A DNA stretch of 64,000 nt from Pseudaquabacterium terrae (GCF_013266755.1 NZ_JABRWJ010000001.1:992001-1056000), one strand, 5' to 3'; shown: positions 27,563-35,931, counted from the first letter of the stretch. Made by a program: numbers and translations. Notes: generated from the sequence alone by a model not told the origin.

Positions 27563-29065
27563 ATGACCCCGCAACACCTGCTCAGCACGCTCGGCGTGCC
27601 CGCCGCCGCATTCGACGCCGGCACCCTCGAAGCCCGCTCGCCGATCGACGGCCAGATCCTCGGCCGCGTCGCCGATGCCGGCGCCGAGGCAATGAATGCC
27701 GCCGTCGAGCGCGCGCATGCCGCCTTCCTCGCCTGGCGCAACGTGCCGGCACCGCGCCGCGGCGAGCTGGTGCGCCTGTTCGGCGAGGAGCTGCGCACGC
27801 ACAAGTCGGCGCTGGCCGCGCTGGTCACGCTGGAGGCCGGCAAGGTCACCAGCGAAGGCGAAGGCGAAGTGCAGGAAATGATCGACATCTGCGACTTCGC
27901 GGTCGGCTTGTCCAGACAACTGCACGGCCTGACGATCGCCAGCGAGCGCCCCGGCCACCGCATGATGGAGCAGTGGCATCCGCTGGGCGTCGTCGGCGTG
28001 ATCTCGGCCTTCAACTTCCCCGTCGCGGTGTGGGCCTGGAATGCCGCGCTGGCGCTGGTCTGCGGCGACTCGGTGGTCTGGAAGCCGTCGGAGAAGACGC
28101 CGCTGACGGCGCTGGCGACGCAGGCGCTGTTCGAGCGCGCGCTGGCGCGCTTCGGCTCGGACGCTCCGGCGCACTTGAGCCAGGTGCTGAACGGCCGTGC
28201 CGCGACCGGCGAGGCGATGGTCGATCACCCGCTGGTCGCGCTGGTCTCGGCCACCGGCTCGACGCGCATGGGCCGCGCGGTCGGTCCGCGCGTCGCGGCG
28301 CGCTTCGGCCGCTGTCTGCTCGAGCTCGGCGGCAACAACGCGATCATCGTGACGCCGTCGGCCGACCTGGACATGGCCGTGCGCGGCATCCTGTTCGGGG
28401 CCTACGGCACCGCCGGCCAACGCTGCACGACGACGCGCCGCGTCATCGCGCACACCAGCATCCACGACGAGCTGGTCACGCGCCTGGAGCGTGCGCGCAA
28501 GAGCCTGAAGATCGGCGATCCGCGCGAGAGCGGCGTGCTGGTCGGCCCGCTGGTCGACCAGGCCGCGTTCGACGGCATGCAGAAGGCGCTCGCCGATGCC
28601 CGTGCGCAAGGCGGCCAGGTCGCCGGCGGCGCCCGCGTGCTCGCCGATGCGCAGCCGAACGCGTTCTATGTCGAGCCGGCGCTGGTGCAGATGCCGGGCC
28701 AGACGGCGGTGGTCTGCCACGAGACCTTCGCGCCGATCCTCTACATGCTGCGCTACGAAGCCTTCGACGACGCGCTGGCACTGCAGAACGCGGTGCCGCA
28801 AGGCCTGTCGTCGGCGATCTTCACCAACGACCTGCGCGAGGCCGAGACCTTCCTGTCGGCGCGCGGCTCGGACTGCGGCATCGCCAACGTCAACATCGGC
28901 ACCTCGGGCGCCGAGATCGGCGGCGCGTTCGGCGGCGAGAAGGAAACCGGCGGTGGCCGCGAGTCGGGTTCGGACAGCTGGCGCGCGTACATGCGCCGCG
29001 TCACCAACACGGTGAACTACTCGCGCGCCCTTCCGCTCGCGCAAGGCGTCAAGTTCGACGTCTGA
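27563..29065 (+). CDS. amaB: Alpha-aminoadipate-semialdehyde (piperideine-6-carboxylate) dehydrogenase
   Basis: A 500-residue aldehyde dehydrogenase of the ALDH7/antiquitin branch. Visible features are PLGVVGVISAFNFPVAVWAWNAALAL, WKPSEKTPLTALA, the glutamate segment LELGGNNAI and the catalytic-cysteine segment GTAGQRCTTTRR. Near the C-terminus are ETFAPILY and FGGEKETGGGRESGSD. The GQRCTTTRR and GGEKxTGGGRESGSD patterns mark the alpha-aminoadipate semialdehyde branch. It oxidises the product of the preceding lysine dehydrogenase to 2-aminoadipate. The two genes convert lysine to aminoadipate in the cytoplasm. Confidence 0.9.
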   Translation: MTPQHLLSTLGVPAAAFDAGTLEARSPIDGQILGRVADAGAEAMNAAVERAHAAFLAWRNVPAPRRGELVRLFGEELRTHKSALAALVTLEAGKVTSEGEGEVQEMIDICDFAVGLSRQLHGLTIASERPGHRMMEQWHPLGVVGVISAFNFPVAVWAWNAALALVCGDSVVWKPSEKTPLTALATQALFERALARFGSDAPAHLSQVLNGRAATGEAMVDHPLVALVSATGSTRMGRAVGPRVAARFGRCLLELGGNNAIIVTPSADLDMAVRGILFGAYGTAGQRCTTTRRVIAHTSIHDELVTRLERARKSLKIGDPRESGVLVGPLVDQAAFDGMQKALADARAQGGQVAGGARVLADAQPNAFYVEPALVQMPGQTAVVCHETFAPILYMLRYEAFDDALALQNAVPQGLSSAIFTNDLREAETFLSARGSDCGIANVNIGTSGAEIGGAFGGEKETGGGRESGSDSWRAYMRRVTNTVNYSRALPLAQGVKFDV

Positions 29066-29071
29066 AGCGCC

Positions 29072-30175
29072 TCACGGCACCACGCCGCTGATGAAGGCGC
29101 GGCGGATCGCCGCGCCGCAGGCCGCCGACTCCGCCCCGTTGCCGAACAGCGCGACGCGCGCGATCACGCCGTAGTGGCTGCGCGCCGCGTCGATCCACGG
29201 GTAGAAGCCGAACGCACCGGCGCTGCTGAAGGCGCCGTCGCCGGTCGCCGGGTCGTCCTCGACCCAGTGGCCGATCGCGTAGTGCCAGCTCATCTGCGCC
29301 GGTACCGGCGCGGACGTGGCGCTCGGGCACGTGGCCGGGTTCGTGCACACGGGGTGGTGGCCGAGCATCGATCCGAGCTTCAACTGCCTGTTCAGCAGCT
29401 TGCGCAGGAAGGTCGCGTAGTCGCGCGCCGTGGTGCGCGCACCGCCGGGCAGCTGCGGCTGCGTGAAGCTGAAGCTGATGTCGGTGCCGAGCACGCGCCG
29501 CATCTCGGCGGCCAGCGTGGCGTTGTTCAGCGCGCCGAGGTTCATGCCGGGTGAGGCGAGGCTGGCGTGCTTCTGCATGTGGCCGCCGTTGTAATGGAAG
29601 CGGCCGATCTCGGCCGGCGTCTGCTGGCCGTTGCTGCCGCGCGCGACGCAGGACGCCACGGTGTCGCCCGGCTCGCAGCCGTTGACCGGAAAGTTGACGT
29701 AGCCGCTGGTGAAGTTCAGGAAGGTGATGTCCTCGGCCGTCAGCGCGCCGCCGCGCTGCTCGGCGACGTAGGCGCCGTACAGCCACTTCGATGCCGATGC
29801 GATGTTCATCACCGTGCCGGCCTCGTAGACCGTCGCATTGCCCGCTGCGCGCACCGAGCCGCCGGCCTGGCGCTGGACCTTGTCGCCGACCTCCCAGTAG
29901 AACGGCCGGATCGCCGCGCAGGCGTTGCTCGCGCTGTTGGCGGCCGTCGTCGCGGCAGCGAAACGCGTCGCATCGTCGACGGGGGGCTGCAGGCTGATGA
30001 TCGTCAAGCGGCCGTCGGCATCGAGCCGCACGACCAGGTTGCGGTAGAGCTGGCCGCCGACGTCGATCGTCGGCACCGTCAGCTGCTGCGTCGCGGTGTC
30101 GAAGACCGCCTGCCCGGTGGCGCAGGTGCTGGCCAGGCCAAGCAGCGCGGCGGCCGCCAGGTGTCGCTGTCTCAT
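29072..30175 (-). CDS. Secreted beta-lactamase-fold serine hydrolase
   Basis: A 367-residue exported protein with a signal peptide (about 1-21, LGLASTCATGQA). The segment VMNIASASKWLYGAYVAE provides the S-x-x-K nucleophile motif of class C beta-lactamases and DD-peptidases. FHYNGGHMQK is a candidate second motif; the third (KTG/HTG) is not obvious. Several cysteines suggest disulphides. An esterase or peptidase role is as likely as beta-lactamase. It converges on the aminoadipate dehydrogenase gene and diverges from the retron-like locus, with its start only about 85 bases before the putative retron RNA. Confidence 0.75.
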   Translation of the reverse strand: MRQRHLAAAALLGLASTCATGQAVFDTATQQLTVPTIDVGGQLYRNLVVRLDADGRLTIISLQPPVDDATRFAAATTAANSASNACAAIRPFYWEVGDKVQRQAGGSVRAAGNATVYEAGTVMNIASASKWLYGAYVAEQRGGALTAEDITFLNFTSGYVNFPVNGCEPGDTVASCVARGSNGQQTPAEIGRFHYNGGHMQKHASLASPGMNLGALNNATLAAEMRRVLGTDISFSFTQPQLPGGARTTARDYATFLRKLLNRQLKLGSMLGHHPVCTNPATCPSATSAPVPAQMSWHYAIGHWVEDDPATGDGAFSSAGAFGFYPWIDAARSHYGVIARVALFGNGAESAACGAAIRRAFISGVVP

Positions 30176-30222
30176 GCGTGTTCTCCTGTCACCGATTCTG
30201 CTGGAGCAGGTTTGCCGCCATG

Positions 30223-30252
30223 TTGCTGCCACGCAATCGACGCGGCTAAGAT
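30223..30252 (+). promoter_or_regulatory. Candidate promoter for the retron-like RNA and RT gene
   Basis: TTGCTG (30223-30228) and TAAGAT (30247-30252) are separated by 18 bases. This predicts a transcription start near 30259, exactly where the left arm of the retron-like inverted repeat begins. Both hexamers are only moderate matches to the sigma-70 consensus. A small palindrome (CTGCT-GG-AGCAG, 30198-30209) lies just upstream. Confidence 0.5.
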
Positions 30253-30258
30253 CGCCGC

Positions 30259-30433
30259 GGCGCCGGCCTTCCCAAGTCTTGCCGAGGCTCACCGACCCCG
30301 TGCGGTGGTTTCGGGCCGCGGGGTTTCCCCGCGGCAGGTTCCAGCACTCGATCTTTTCGGCGCGTGACCGGACCTGCGCTGACGCGCAGACCTGGTCGCG
30401 CATCACCTGCTCAGTTGGGAAGCCACCGGCGCC
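30259..30433 (+). ncRNA. Putative retron msr-msd non-coding RNA
   Basis: The 175-base segment just before the reverse-transcriptase gene has the order expected of a retron RNA. The outer inverted repeats (a1/a2) are GGCGCCGG plus CTTCCCAA (30259-30266, 30268-30275), pairing with TTGGGAAG plus CCGGCGCC (30415-30422, 30426-30433). The left arm is followed at once by a G (30276), the expected branching base. Hairpin 1 is CACCG/CGGTG (30290-30307, 8-base loop). Hairpin 2 is GCCGCGGGG-TTT-CCCCGCGGC (30315-30335). A long hairpin, 30362-30401, has a 10-bp stem with two G-U pairs, a 2x2 internal loop and a 6-bp stem capped by TGAC; it is msd-like. The right arm ends 15 bases before the RT start. Confidence 0.7.
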
Positions 30434-30448
30434 ACCTTTGCCCCGCCG

Positions 30449-31816
30449 ATGCCCGCTTCGTCGACCTACCGCCAGTGGCTGGCCCGTGCCCTCGCCCATG
30501 CACTGCTGGCCGACGCCCTGCTGCCGGGCGGATGCCTGCGCGACGCATTGCTGGCGCGTGCGGCGAGCACCCTCGGCAAGCGTCCGGCGTGGCTCGCGGG
30601 CTTGGTCGATGCGCTGCTGCCCTTCGATCCGCTGCGTGAGGACGTCCAGGCGCTCGGCCGGCGCATCGCCGTCTTGCCGGCATTCGATCCAGCCTTCGAT
30701 GCCGAACACCCGCCGCGCATCCGCCACCTGATCCTGCGGCCGGCGACGATGCTGCGCCGGCCGCTCGGCCTGCACGAGCTGGAACTGCCGGCACTGGCCA
30801 CGCACGCCGATCTGGCGAGCTGGCTCGGCCTCGACAGCGAGCAGCTGGCCTGGCTCGCCGCGCCGGCGCGGGCCTGGCGCCCGCCCGGCGCCGGCGGGCG
30901 CGCCGCCGCCACGCACTACCGCTGCCTGCTGATGCCAAAGCGCAGCGGCGGCCTGCGCCTGATCGAGGCGCCGATGGCCACGCTGAAAGCGGTGCAGCGC
31001 CACCTGCTCGACGGACTGCTCGACCACGTGCCCGCGCACGAGGCCGCGATGGGCTACGTCAGCGGCCGCTCGGTGATCGATCACGCGGCGGCGCACGCCG
31101 GCCGCGCCGTCGTGCTGCGTTTCGACCTGCGCGATTTCTTCAACAGCATCCCCGCGTCACGCGTGCACGCGCTGTGGCACACGCTGGGCTATCCCGACGG
31201 TGCCGCGCGCACGCTGACCGCACTGACGACGGCGCGCACGCCGGTGGCGCTGCGCGAACGGCTGCAGGACGACGGCGGCCTCGATGTGCTCGGCGCGAAG
31301 CGGCTCGCCTCGGCGCACCTGCCGCAAGGCGCGCCGACCTCGCCGGCGCTCGCCAACCTGTGCTGCTTCCGGCTCGATCTGCGGCTGAACGGCCTGGCGA
31401 AGCGCTTCGACGCGTCGTATACGCGTTATGCCGACGACCTGGTGATCTCCGGCCCGGCGGCGTGCGCGAAGCGCCGGCGCGAGCTCCAGGCCTGGGTCGA
31501 GGCGATCGTGCGCGACGAGGGCTTCGCGCTGCAGCCGCGCAAGACGCTGACGATGCCCGCGCACCAGCGTCAGCAAGTGGCCGGCATCGTGGTCAATGCA
31601 CACCCGAACCTCGACCGCGCGAGCTTCGATCGGCTGAAGGCCCGGCTGCACCGGTGCACGCGCGACGGGCCGTCGCCGGCAGACGACCCGCAGCAGCTGC
31701 GCGGCCAGCTCGCCTGGGTCACGCAGCTGAACCCGGCGCGCGGCGCCAAGCTCCAGAAGCTTTTCGAAGGCATCCGATGGCTGAACGTTGCCCCGTCCTC
31801 GACACCCGTGCGCTGA
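30449..31816 (+). CDS. Retron-type reverse transcriptase
   Basis: A 455-residue reverse transcriptase. The catalytic core has PKRSGGLRLIEAP (about 163-175), FDLRDFF (225-231, first Asp), LPQGAPTSPALANL (291-304) and YADD (327-330). Retron-specific regions are recognisable in modified form: HAAAH (212-216) stands where retron RTs carry NAxxH, and VAGIVVN (377-383) where they carry VTG. The ending LNPARGAKLQKLFEGIRWL is typical of the group. A roughly 110-residue N-terminal extension precedes the core, as in some myxobacterial and beta-proteobacterial retron RTs. The putative msr-msd RNA lies directly upstream. The HTH_42 gene overlaps the 3' end by 40 bases, implying coupled expression. Confidence 0.9.
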   Translation: MPASSTYRQWLARALAHALLADALLPGGCLRDALLARAASTLGKRPAWLAGLVDALLPFDPLREDVQALGRRIAVLPAFDPAFDAEHPPRIRHLILRPATMLRRPLGLHELELPALATHADLASWLGLDSEQLAWLAAPARAWRPPGAGGRAAATHYRCLLMPKRSGGLRLIEAPMATLKAVQRHLLDGLLDHVPAHEAAMGYVSGRSVIDHAAAHAGRAVVLRFDLRDFFNSIPASRVHALWHTLGYPDGAARTLTALTTARTPVALRERLQDDGGLDVLGAKRLASAHLPQGAPTSPALANLCCFRLDLRLNGLAKRFDASYTRYADDLVISGPAACAKRRRELQAWVEAIVRDEGFALQPRKTLTMPAHQRQQVAGIVVNAHPNLDRASFDRLKARLHRCTRDGPSPADDPQQLRGQLAWVTQLNPARGAKLQKLFEGIRWLNVAPSSTPVR

Positions 31817-32880
31817 ATCGCGCACTGCTGGCGCGGCAACTGCTGCTCGAGCGGGCCGCGTTGCCGCCGGTGAAGGCGATCGAGGCGCTGGCCGGCATGC
31901 AGACGCAGGCGCCGAACCCACCGTACATCGGCTTGTGGAGCCGGCTCGAAGGCTTCGAGCGCGCGGCGCTGGAAACCGCGCTTGCGAAACGCCGCGTCGT
32001 TCGGCTGGCGCTGATGCGCGCGACGCTGCACCTGGTCAGCGCGCGTGATGCGCTGGCCTGGCGCGCGCTGCTGACGCCGGTGCTCGAACGCGGCGTGCAG
32101 GCCAGCCGCGGCCGCCAGCTCGCCGGGCTGGCGCAGGCGGAGGTCGCTGCCGCAGCGCGGCCGCTGCTGGCCGCGGGACCGCTGACCAGCGCGCAGCTCG
32201 GTGCCGCGCTGCAGCAGCACTGGCCCGACCGGCCGGCCGACGCACTGGCGCAGGCCGCGCGCGCGCAGCTCGGGCTGGCCCAGCTGCCGCCGGCCGGATC
32301 CTGGAACGAGCGCCGCAGCGCGCCGCTCGGCCTGCTCGATCACTGGCTGCGCCAGACGCCGGCGAGCGCGGCGACGCCCGACACGCTGGTGCGCCGCTAC
32401 CTCGCGGCGTTCGGCCCGGCGAGCGCGCGCGATGCGATGGTCTGGTCGGGACTGAGCGGCCTCGGCGCGGTGTTCGAGCGCCTGCGGCCGAGCCTGAAGA
32501 CCTTTCGCGACAGCCAAGGCCGCGAGCTCTTCGACCTGCCGCGCGCACCGCGGCCGCGGGCCGACACGCCGGCGCCGGTGCGCTTCGTGCCCGAATGGGA
32601 CAACCTGCTGCTGTCGCACGACGATCGGCGCCGCATCCTCGACCCGGCGCACAAGGCAGCGATCTTCACGGTCAACGGCATCATCCGCGCGACGGTGCTG
32701 GTCGACGGCTTCGTCGGCGCGACCTGGAACGTCGAGCGAGACGGCGATGCGGCAACGCTGGTGATCAGCGCGCTCGAACGCCCGAGCGCGGCAGCGCGCG
32801 CAGAGATGCGCGCCGAGGGTCTGCGGCTGCTCGCCTTCGTCGCGCCGGAGGCCACGCGGCGCGCGCTGCGATTCGCTTAA
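31777..32880 (+). CDS. Winged-helix HTH_42 (AlkZ/YcaQ-superfamily) protein
   Basis: A 367-residue protein of the winged-helix superfamily that includes the DNA glycosylases AlkZ and YcaQ. The N-terminal segment IEALAGMQTQAPNPPYIGLWSRL carries a Q-T-Q triplet (42-44) where AlkZ has its catalytic Q-x-Q. RFVPEWDNLLLSHDDRRRIL and the closing beta-rich domain (ATWNVERDGDAATLVI) are typical of the family. Its ATG lies within the RT gene, a 40-base overlap, so translation is probably coupled. It may be the retron partner or effector, acting on DNA, or an unrelated repair protein. The 3' end overlaps ridA by 4 bases, tail to tail. Confidence 0.85.
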   Translation: MAERCPVLDTRALNRALLARQLLLERAALPPVKAIEALAGMQTQAPNPPYIGLWSRLEGFERAALETALAKRRVVRLALMRATLHLVSARDALAWRALLTPVLERGVQASRGRQLAGLAQAEVAAAARPLLAAGPLTSAQLGAALQQHWPDRPADALAQAARAQLGLAQLPPAGSWNERRSAPLGLLDHWLRQTPASAATPDTLVRRYLAAFGPASARDAMVWSGLSGLGAVFERLRPSLKTFRDSQGRELFDLPRAPRPRADTPAPVRFVPEWDNLLLSHDDRRRILDPAHKAAIFTVNGIIRATVLVDGFVGATWNVERDGDAATLVISALERPSAAARAEMRAEGLRLLAFVAPEATRRALRFA

Positions 32881-33272
32881 GCCGCGTCTTTCGGACGATA
32901 GGCGATCACGTCGATCTCGACCTTCGCATCGACCATCAGCCGCGCCTCGGTCGTCGAACGCGCGGGCTTGTTGCCGGCGAACTGTTCGAGATAGACCCGG
33001 TTGAAGGCGCCGAAGTCGCGCGCGTCGTGCAGCCAAACGGTTGCTTTGCACACATCGTCCAGCGTGCAACCCGCCAGCGCCAGCACCTGCTTCAGGTTCT
33101 CGAACACCTGACGCGTCTGCAGCTCGATGCCGCCGACGACGATCTCGCCGGCCGCATTGGCAGGCACCTGGCCGGAGACGTAGACGAAGTCACCGGCGCG
33201 CACGGCAGGCGAAAACGGACGCGGTTGGCGGTCGGAAGCGAGCGGCGGGTTGCCGAGGTGTTCGAGGGGCAT
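32877..33272 (-). CDS. ridA: RidA-family enamine/imine deaminase
   Basis: A 131-residue RidA/YjgF protein (VRAGDFVYVSGQVPANAAGEIV, LALAGCTLDDVCKATVWLHD, ARSTTEARLMVDAKVEIDVIAY). The conserved Arg in KPARSTTEA lies where RidA binds the carboxylate. RidA hydrolyses reactive 2-aminoacrylate and related imines released by PLP dehydratases to 2-oxo acids and ammonia. It diverges from the D-amino-acid operon, which encodes such an enzyme, and shares a promoter region containing two palindromic operators. A dedicated role in that pathway is therefore likely. Confidence 0.9.
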   Translation of the reverse strand: MPLEHLGNPPLASDRQPRPFSPAVRAGDFVYVSGQVPANAAGEIVVGGIELQTRQVFENLKQVLALAGCTLDDVCKATVWLHDARDFGAFNRVYLEQFAGNKPARSTTEARLMVDAKVEIDVIAYRPKDAA

Positions 33273-33311
33273 GTCGGAATCTCCGTGACGGAGGCCGAAT
33301 GATCACCGAAC

Positions 33312-33410
33312 TGAAATGCAATTTCAATCACCAGCCAAGAATTGCGGGTTTTCACCGATTCTTGGTGCCATGTAGTCCTAATATCGTCCGTTCGCTGAAA
33401 TTCCATTTCA
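33312..33410. promoter_or_regulatory. Two TGAAAT-N3-ATTTCA operators and a central inverted repeat
   Basis: TGAAAT-GCA-ATTTCA (33312-33326) and TGAAAT-TCC-ATTTCA (33396-33410) are perfect 6-bp palindromes with 3-base centres, 84 bp apart centre to centre. Between them CCAAGAAT (33335-33342) pairs with ATTCTTGG (33358-33365). They lie between ridA and the divergent transporter operon. The form and length of the sites suit an RpiR-family regulator; one is encoded in the operon at 40025. Confidence 0.72.
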
Positions 33411-33428
33411 CGCCAACGGAGAACCCGG

Positions 33429-34976
33429 ATGCTTCCCGCCTCCCGCCGGCATTGGCTGGCCCTGGTTGCCGGCAGCGGCGCCGCCTCGGCGCTGCCCTTC
33501 GCGAGCCATGCGCAGGCACCGAAGTCGGCGCTGAACCTGGCGATGGTTGCCGAGCCGCAGACGCTGGACCCGATGGCCTCGACCGCCGACCTGGTCGGCA
33601 CGATCATGCAGCACGTCTACGAGCCGCTGTACACCTTCGATGCCAAGTGGGCGATCGTGCCGATGCTGGCAGAGGCGCTGCCGGCGGTGTCGAAGGACGG
33701 CCTGAAGTACACGATTGCGCTGCGCAAGGGCGTGCAACTGCACAGCGGGCGCGAGCTGACTGCCGACGACGTGGTCGCCAGCCTGAAGCGCTGGATGGAG
33801 ATGGCGCCGCGCGGCAAGGCAGTGGGCAAGGAGCTGGCTTCGCTGGAGGCCAAGGGTCCGCACAGCGTCGAGCTGGTGTTGAAGGCGCCGTACGCGCCGC
33901 TGCTGCCGCAGCTCGCGTTGCCCAGCGGCATGGCGGCGATCATGGCCAAGGAGGCGATCGCCACGCCGCTGACGCAGTTCATCGGCACGGGGCCCTACCG
34001 CTTCAAGGAGCGGCGGCCGGACCAGTACGTGCTGCTGATCCGCTTCGAGCAGTACAGCGCGCGCAAGGAGGCGCCCAGCGGTTACGGCGGCAAGCGGGAA
34101 GCTGCTGTCGAGGAGCTGCGCTTCGTGCCGGTGCCGAATGCGAACACGCGCGTCGAAGGGGCGCTGGCCGGCCAGTTCCAGTACGCCGACCTGCTGCCGA
34201 TCGAGGCGCTGCCGCGGCTGGAGAAGGCGGCGACGAAGACCGTGCCGGTGATGACGCCGTCGTTCGGCTTCCCCTACCTGGTGCTGAATACCAAGGAAGG
34301 CGCGATGGCCTCGCTGCCGCTGCGGCGCGCGCTGCAGATCGCCGTCGGCCAGGGCGAGATGCTGGCGGCCGGCTTCGGCGATACGCGTTTCTTCATCGCC
34401 GAAGGCAACCACTTTCCGAAGGGCACGCCGTATTACTCCGACGCCGGCGTGGCCGCGTACAACGAGCGCAATGCCGCGAAGGCCAAGGCCGCCGCCGAAG
34501 CCGCCGGCTACAAGGGCGAGACCATCCGCGTGCTGACCAGCCGGCAGTACGACTTCCACTACAACATGGCGCTGATCCTCGCCGAGCAGCTCAAACGCGC
34601 CGGCTTCAAGCCCGAGCTCAACGTCGTCGACTGGGCCACGCTGGTGCAGCGACGCAACGACCCGAAGCTGTGGGACCTGTACATCACGCACTCGGGCCAG
34701 TTCCCCGAGCCGATGCTGTCGCCGCCGCAACTGGGCGATGGCGCACCGGGCTGGTGGGGCACGCCGGCGAAGACCGCCGCGCTGGCCGCGTTCAACCAGG
34801 AAACCAACCCGGCGAAACGCGCCGCGCTGTGGGGTCCGATCCAGCGGGTCGTCTACGACGAGGTGCCGTACATCAACGTCGGCAAGTTCAACAGCCTGTC
34901 GGCGAAGGCGCCGAACCTCGAGGGCTACACGCCCGCAACGTGGCCGTTCTTCTGGAACGTGAAGCTGAAGGGCTGA
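33429..34976 (+). CDS. Dipeptide-type ABC transporter substrate-binding protein
   Basis: A 515-residue periplasmic binding protein of the SBP_bac_5 (DppA/OppA) family with a signal peptide (about 1-28, FASHAQA). LNLAMVAEPQTLDPMASTADL and TIALRKGVQLHSGRELTADDVVASLKR are the usual family segments. It delivers peptides or N-acylated amino acids to the permease encoded next. It is first in an eight-gene operon (33.4-42.4 kb), 18 bases after the second palindromic operator. A GGAG ribosome-binding site precedes the ATG. Confidence 0.92.
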   Translation: MLPASRRHWLALVAGSGAASALPFASHAQAPKSALNLAMVAEPQTLDPMASTADLVGTIMQHVYEPLYTFDAKWAIVPMLAEALPAVSKDGLKYTIALRKGVQLHSGRELTADDVVASLKRWMEMAPRGKAVGKELASLEAKGPHSVELVLKAPYAPLLPQLALPSGMAAIMAKEAIATPLTQFIGTGPYRFKERRPDQYVLLIRFEQYSARKEAPSGYGGKREAAVEELRFVPVPNANTRVEGALAGQFQYADLLPIEALPRLEKAATKTVPVMTPSFGFPYLVLNTKEGAMASLPLRRALQIAVGQGEMLAAGFGDTRFFIAEGNHFPKGTPYYSDAGVAAYNERNAAKAKAAAEAAGYKGETIRVLTSRQYDFHYNMALILAEQLKRAGFKPELNVVDWATLVQRRNDPKLWDLYITHSGQFPEPMLSPPQLGDGAPGWWGTPAKTAALAAFNQETNPAKRAALWGPIQRVVYDEVPYINVGKFNSLSAKAPNLEGYTPATWPFFWNVKLKG

Positions 34977-34984
34977 GCGCCGCG

Positions 34985-35926
34985 ATGTGGAAGTACCTGG
35001 GGTCACGACTGGCCGGCATGGCGGTCGTGATGGCGATCGTCGCGGTGCTGGTCTTCATGCTGACGCGCGCCGCATCGGGCGATCCGGTCGCGGTGCTGCT
35101 CGGTGACCAGGCCACGGCCGAAGACATCGCCCGCGTGCAGCAGCAGTACGGCCTCGATCGGCCGCTGCCGATCCAGTTCGGCTACTGGCTGAAGGAGCTG
35201 GCGCAGGGCAACCTCGGCCAATCGATCTTCCTGCAGCGGCCAGTGACCCAGGCGCTGGCCGAGCGGGCCGAGCCGACGACGCTGCTGGCGCTGCTGGCGG
35301 TGGCGATTGCCGCGCTGATCGGCGTGCCCGCCGGCATCGTCGGCGCGGTGTTCCGCGGCAAGTGGATCGACCAGGTCTTCACGTCGCTGGCGATGCTCGG
35401 GGCCAGCATTCCGAGCTTCTGGCTCGGCCTGGTGCTGATGCAACTGTTCGCAGTGTCGCTGGGCTGGTTCCCGGTGTCGGGTTATGGCGATCCCGGCGCG
35501 CCGCTGGCCGAGCGGCTGCGCCACCTGGTGCTGCCGGCTGCCGTGCTGGGCCTGCTGAACTCGGCGCTGATCATCCGCTTCACGCGCGCATCGATGCTCG
35601 ACGTGCTGAACGAGGACTACGTGCGCACCGCGCGCGCCAAGGGCCTGCCCGAAAGGATCGTGATCCTGAAGCACGCGCTGCGCAACGCGCTGGTGCCGAT
35701 CGTCACGGTGATCGGCCTGACGCTGGCGCTGATGATCGGCGGCGCGGTCGTCACCGAGACGGTGTTCGGCCTGCCCGGCGTCGGCAACTTGGTCGTCAGC
35801 GCGGTGCTGCGGCGCGACTACCCAGTGATCCAGGGCGCGCTGCTGGTGATCGCGGTGATCTACGTGGTGATCAACTTCCTCGTCGACCTGCTCTACACGG
35901 TGGTCGACCCGCGCGTGCGCTTCTAG
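34985..35926 (+). CDS. Dipeptide-type ABC transporter permease (DppB-like)
   Basis: A 313-residue inner-membrane permease with about six helices. The DppB N-terminal segment (KYLGSRLAGMAVVMAIVAVLVFML) and the EAA loop YVRTARAKGLPERIVILKHALRNALVP contact the ATPases. It starts 8 bases after the binding-protein gene. It pairs with the DppC-like subunit encoded next to form the transmembrane channel. Confidence 0.92.
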   Translation: MWKYLGSRLAGMAVVMAIVAVLVFMLTRAASGDPVAVLLGDQATAEDIARVQQQYGLDRPLPIQFGYWLKELAQGNLGQSIFLQRPVTQALAERAEPTTLLALLAVAIAALIGVPAGIVGAVFRGKWIDQVFTSLAMLGASIPSFWLGLVLMQLFAVSLGWFPVSGYGDPGAPLAERLRHLVLPAAVLGLLNSALIIRFTRASMLDVLNEDYVRTARAKGLPERIVILKHALRNALVPIVTVIGLTLALMIGGAVVTETVFGLPGVGNLVVSAVLRRDYPVIQGALLVIAVIYVVINFLVDLLYTVVDPRVRF

Positions 35927-35931
35927 AGACG

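Noticed and set aside
30449-31816. Reverse transcriptase as part of a diversity-generating retroelement or group II intron
   Set aside because: No template/variable repeat pair or accessory protein was seen, and there is no maturase or endonuclease domain; the motifs and upstream RNA fit a retron better.
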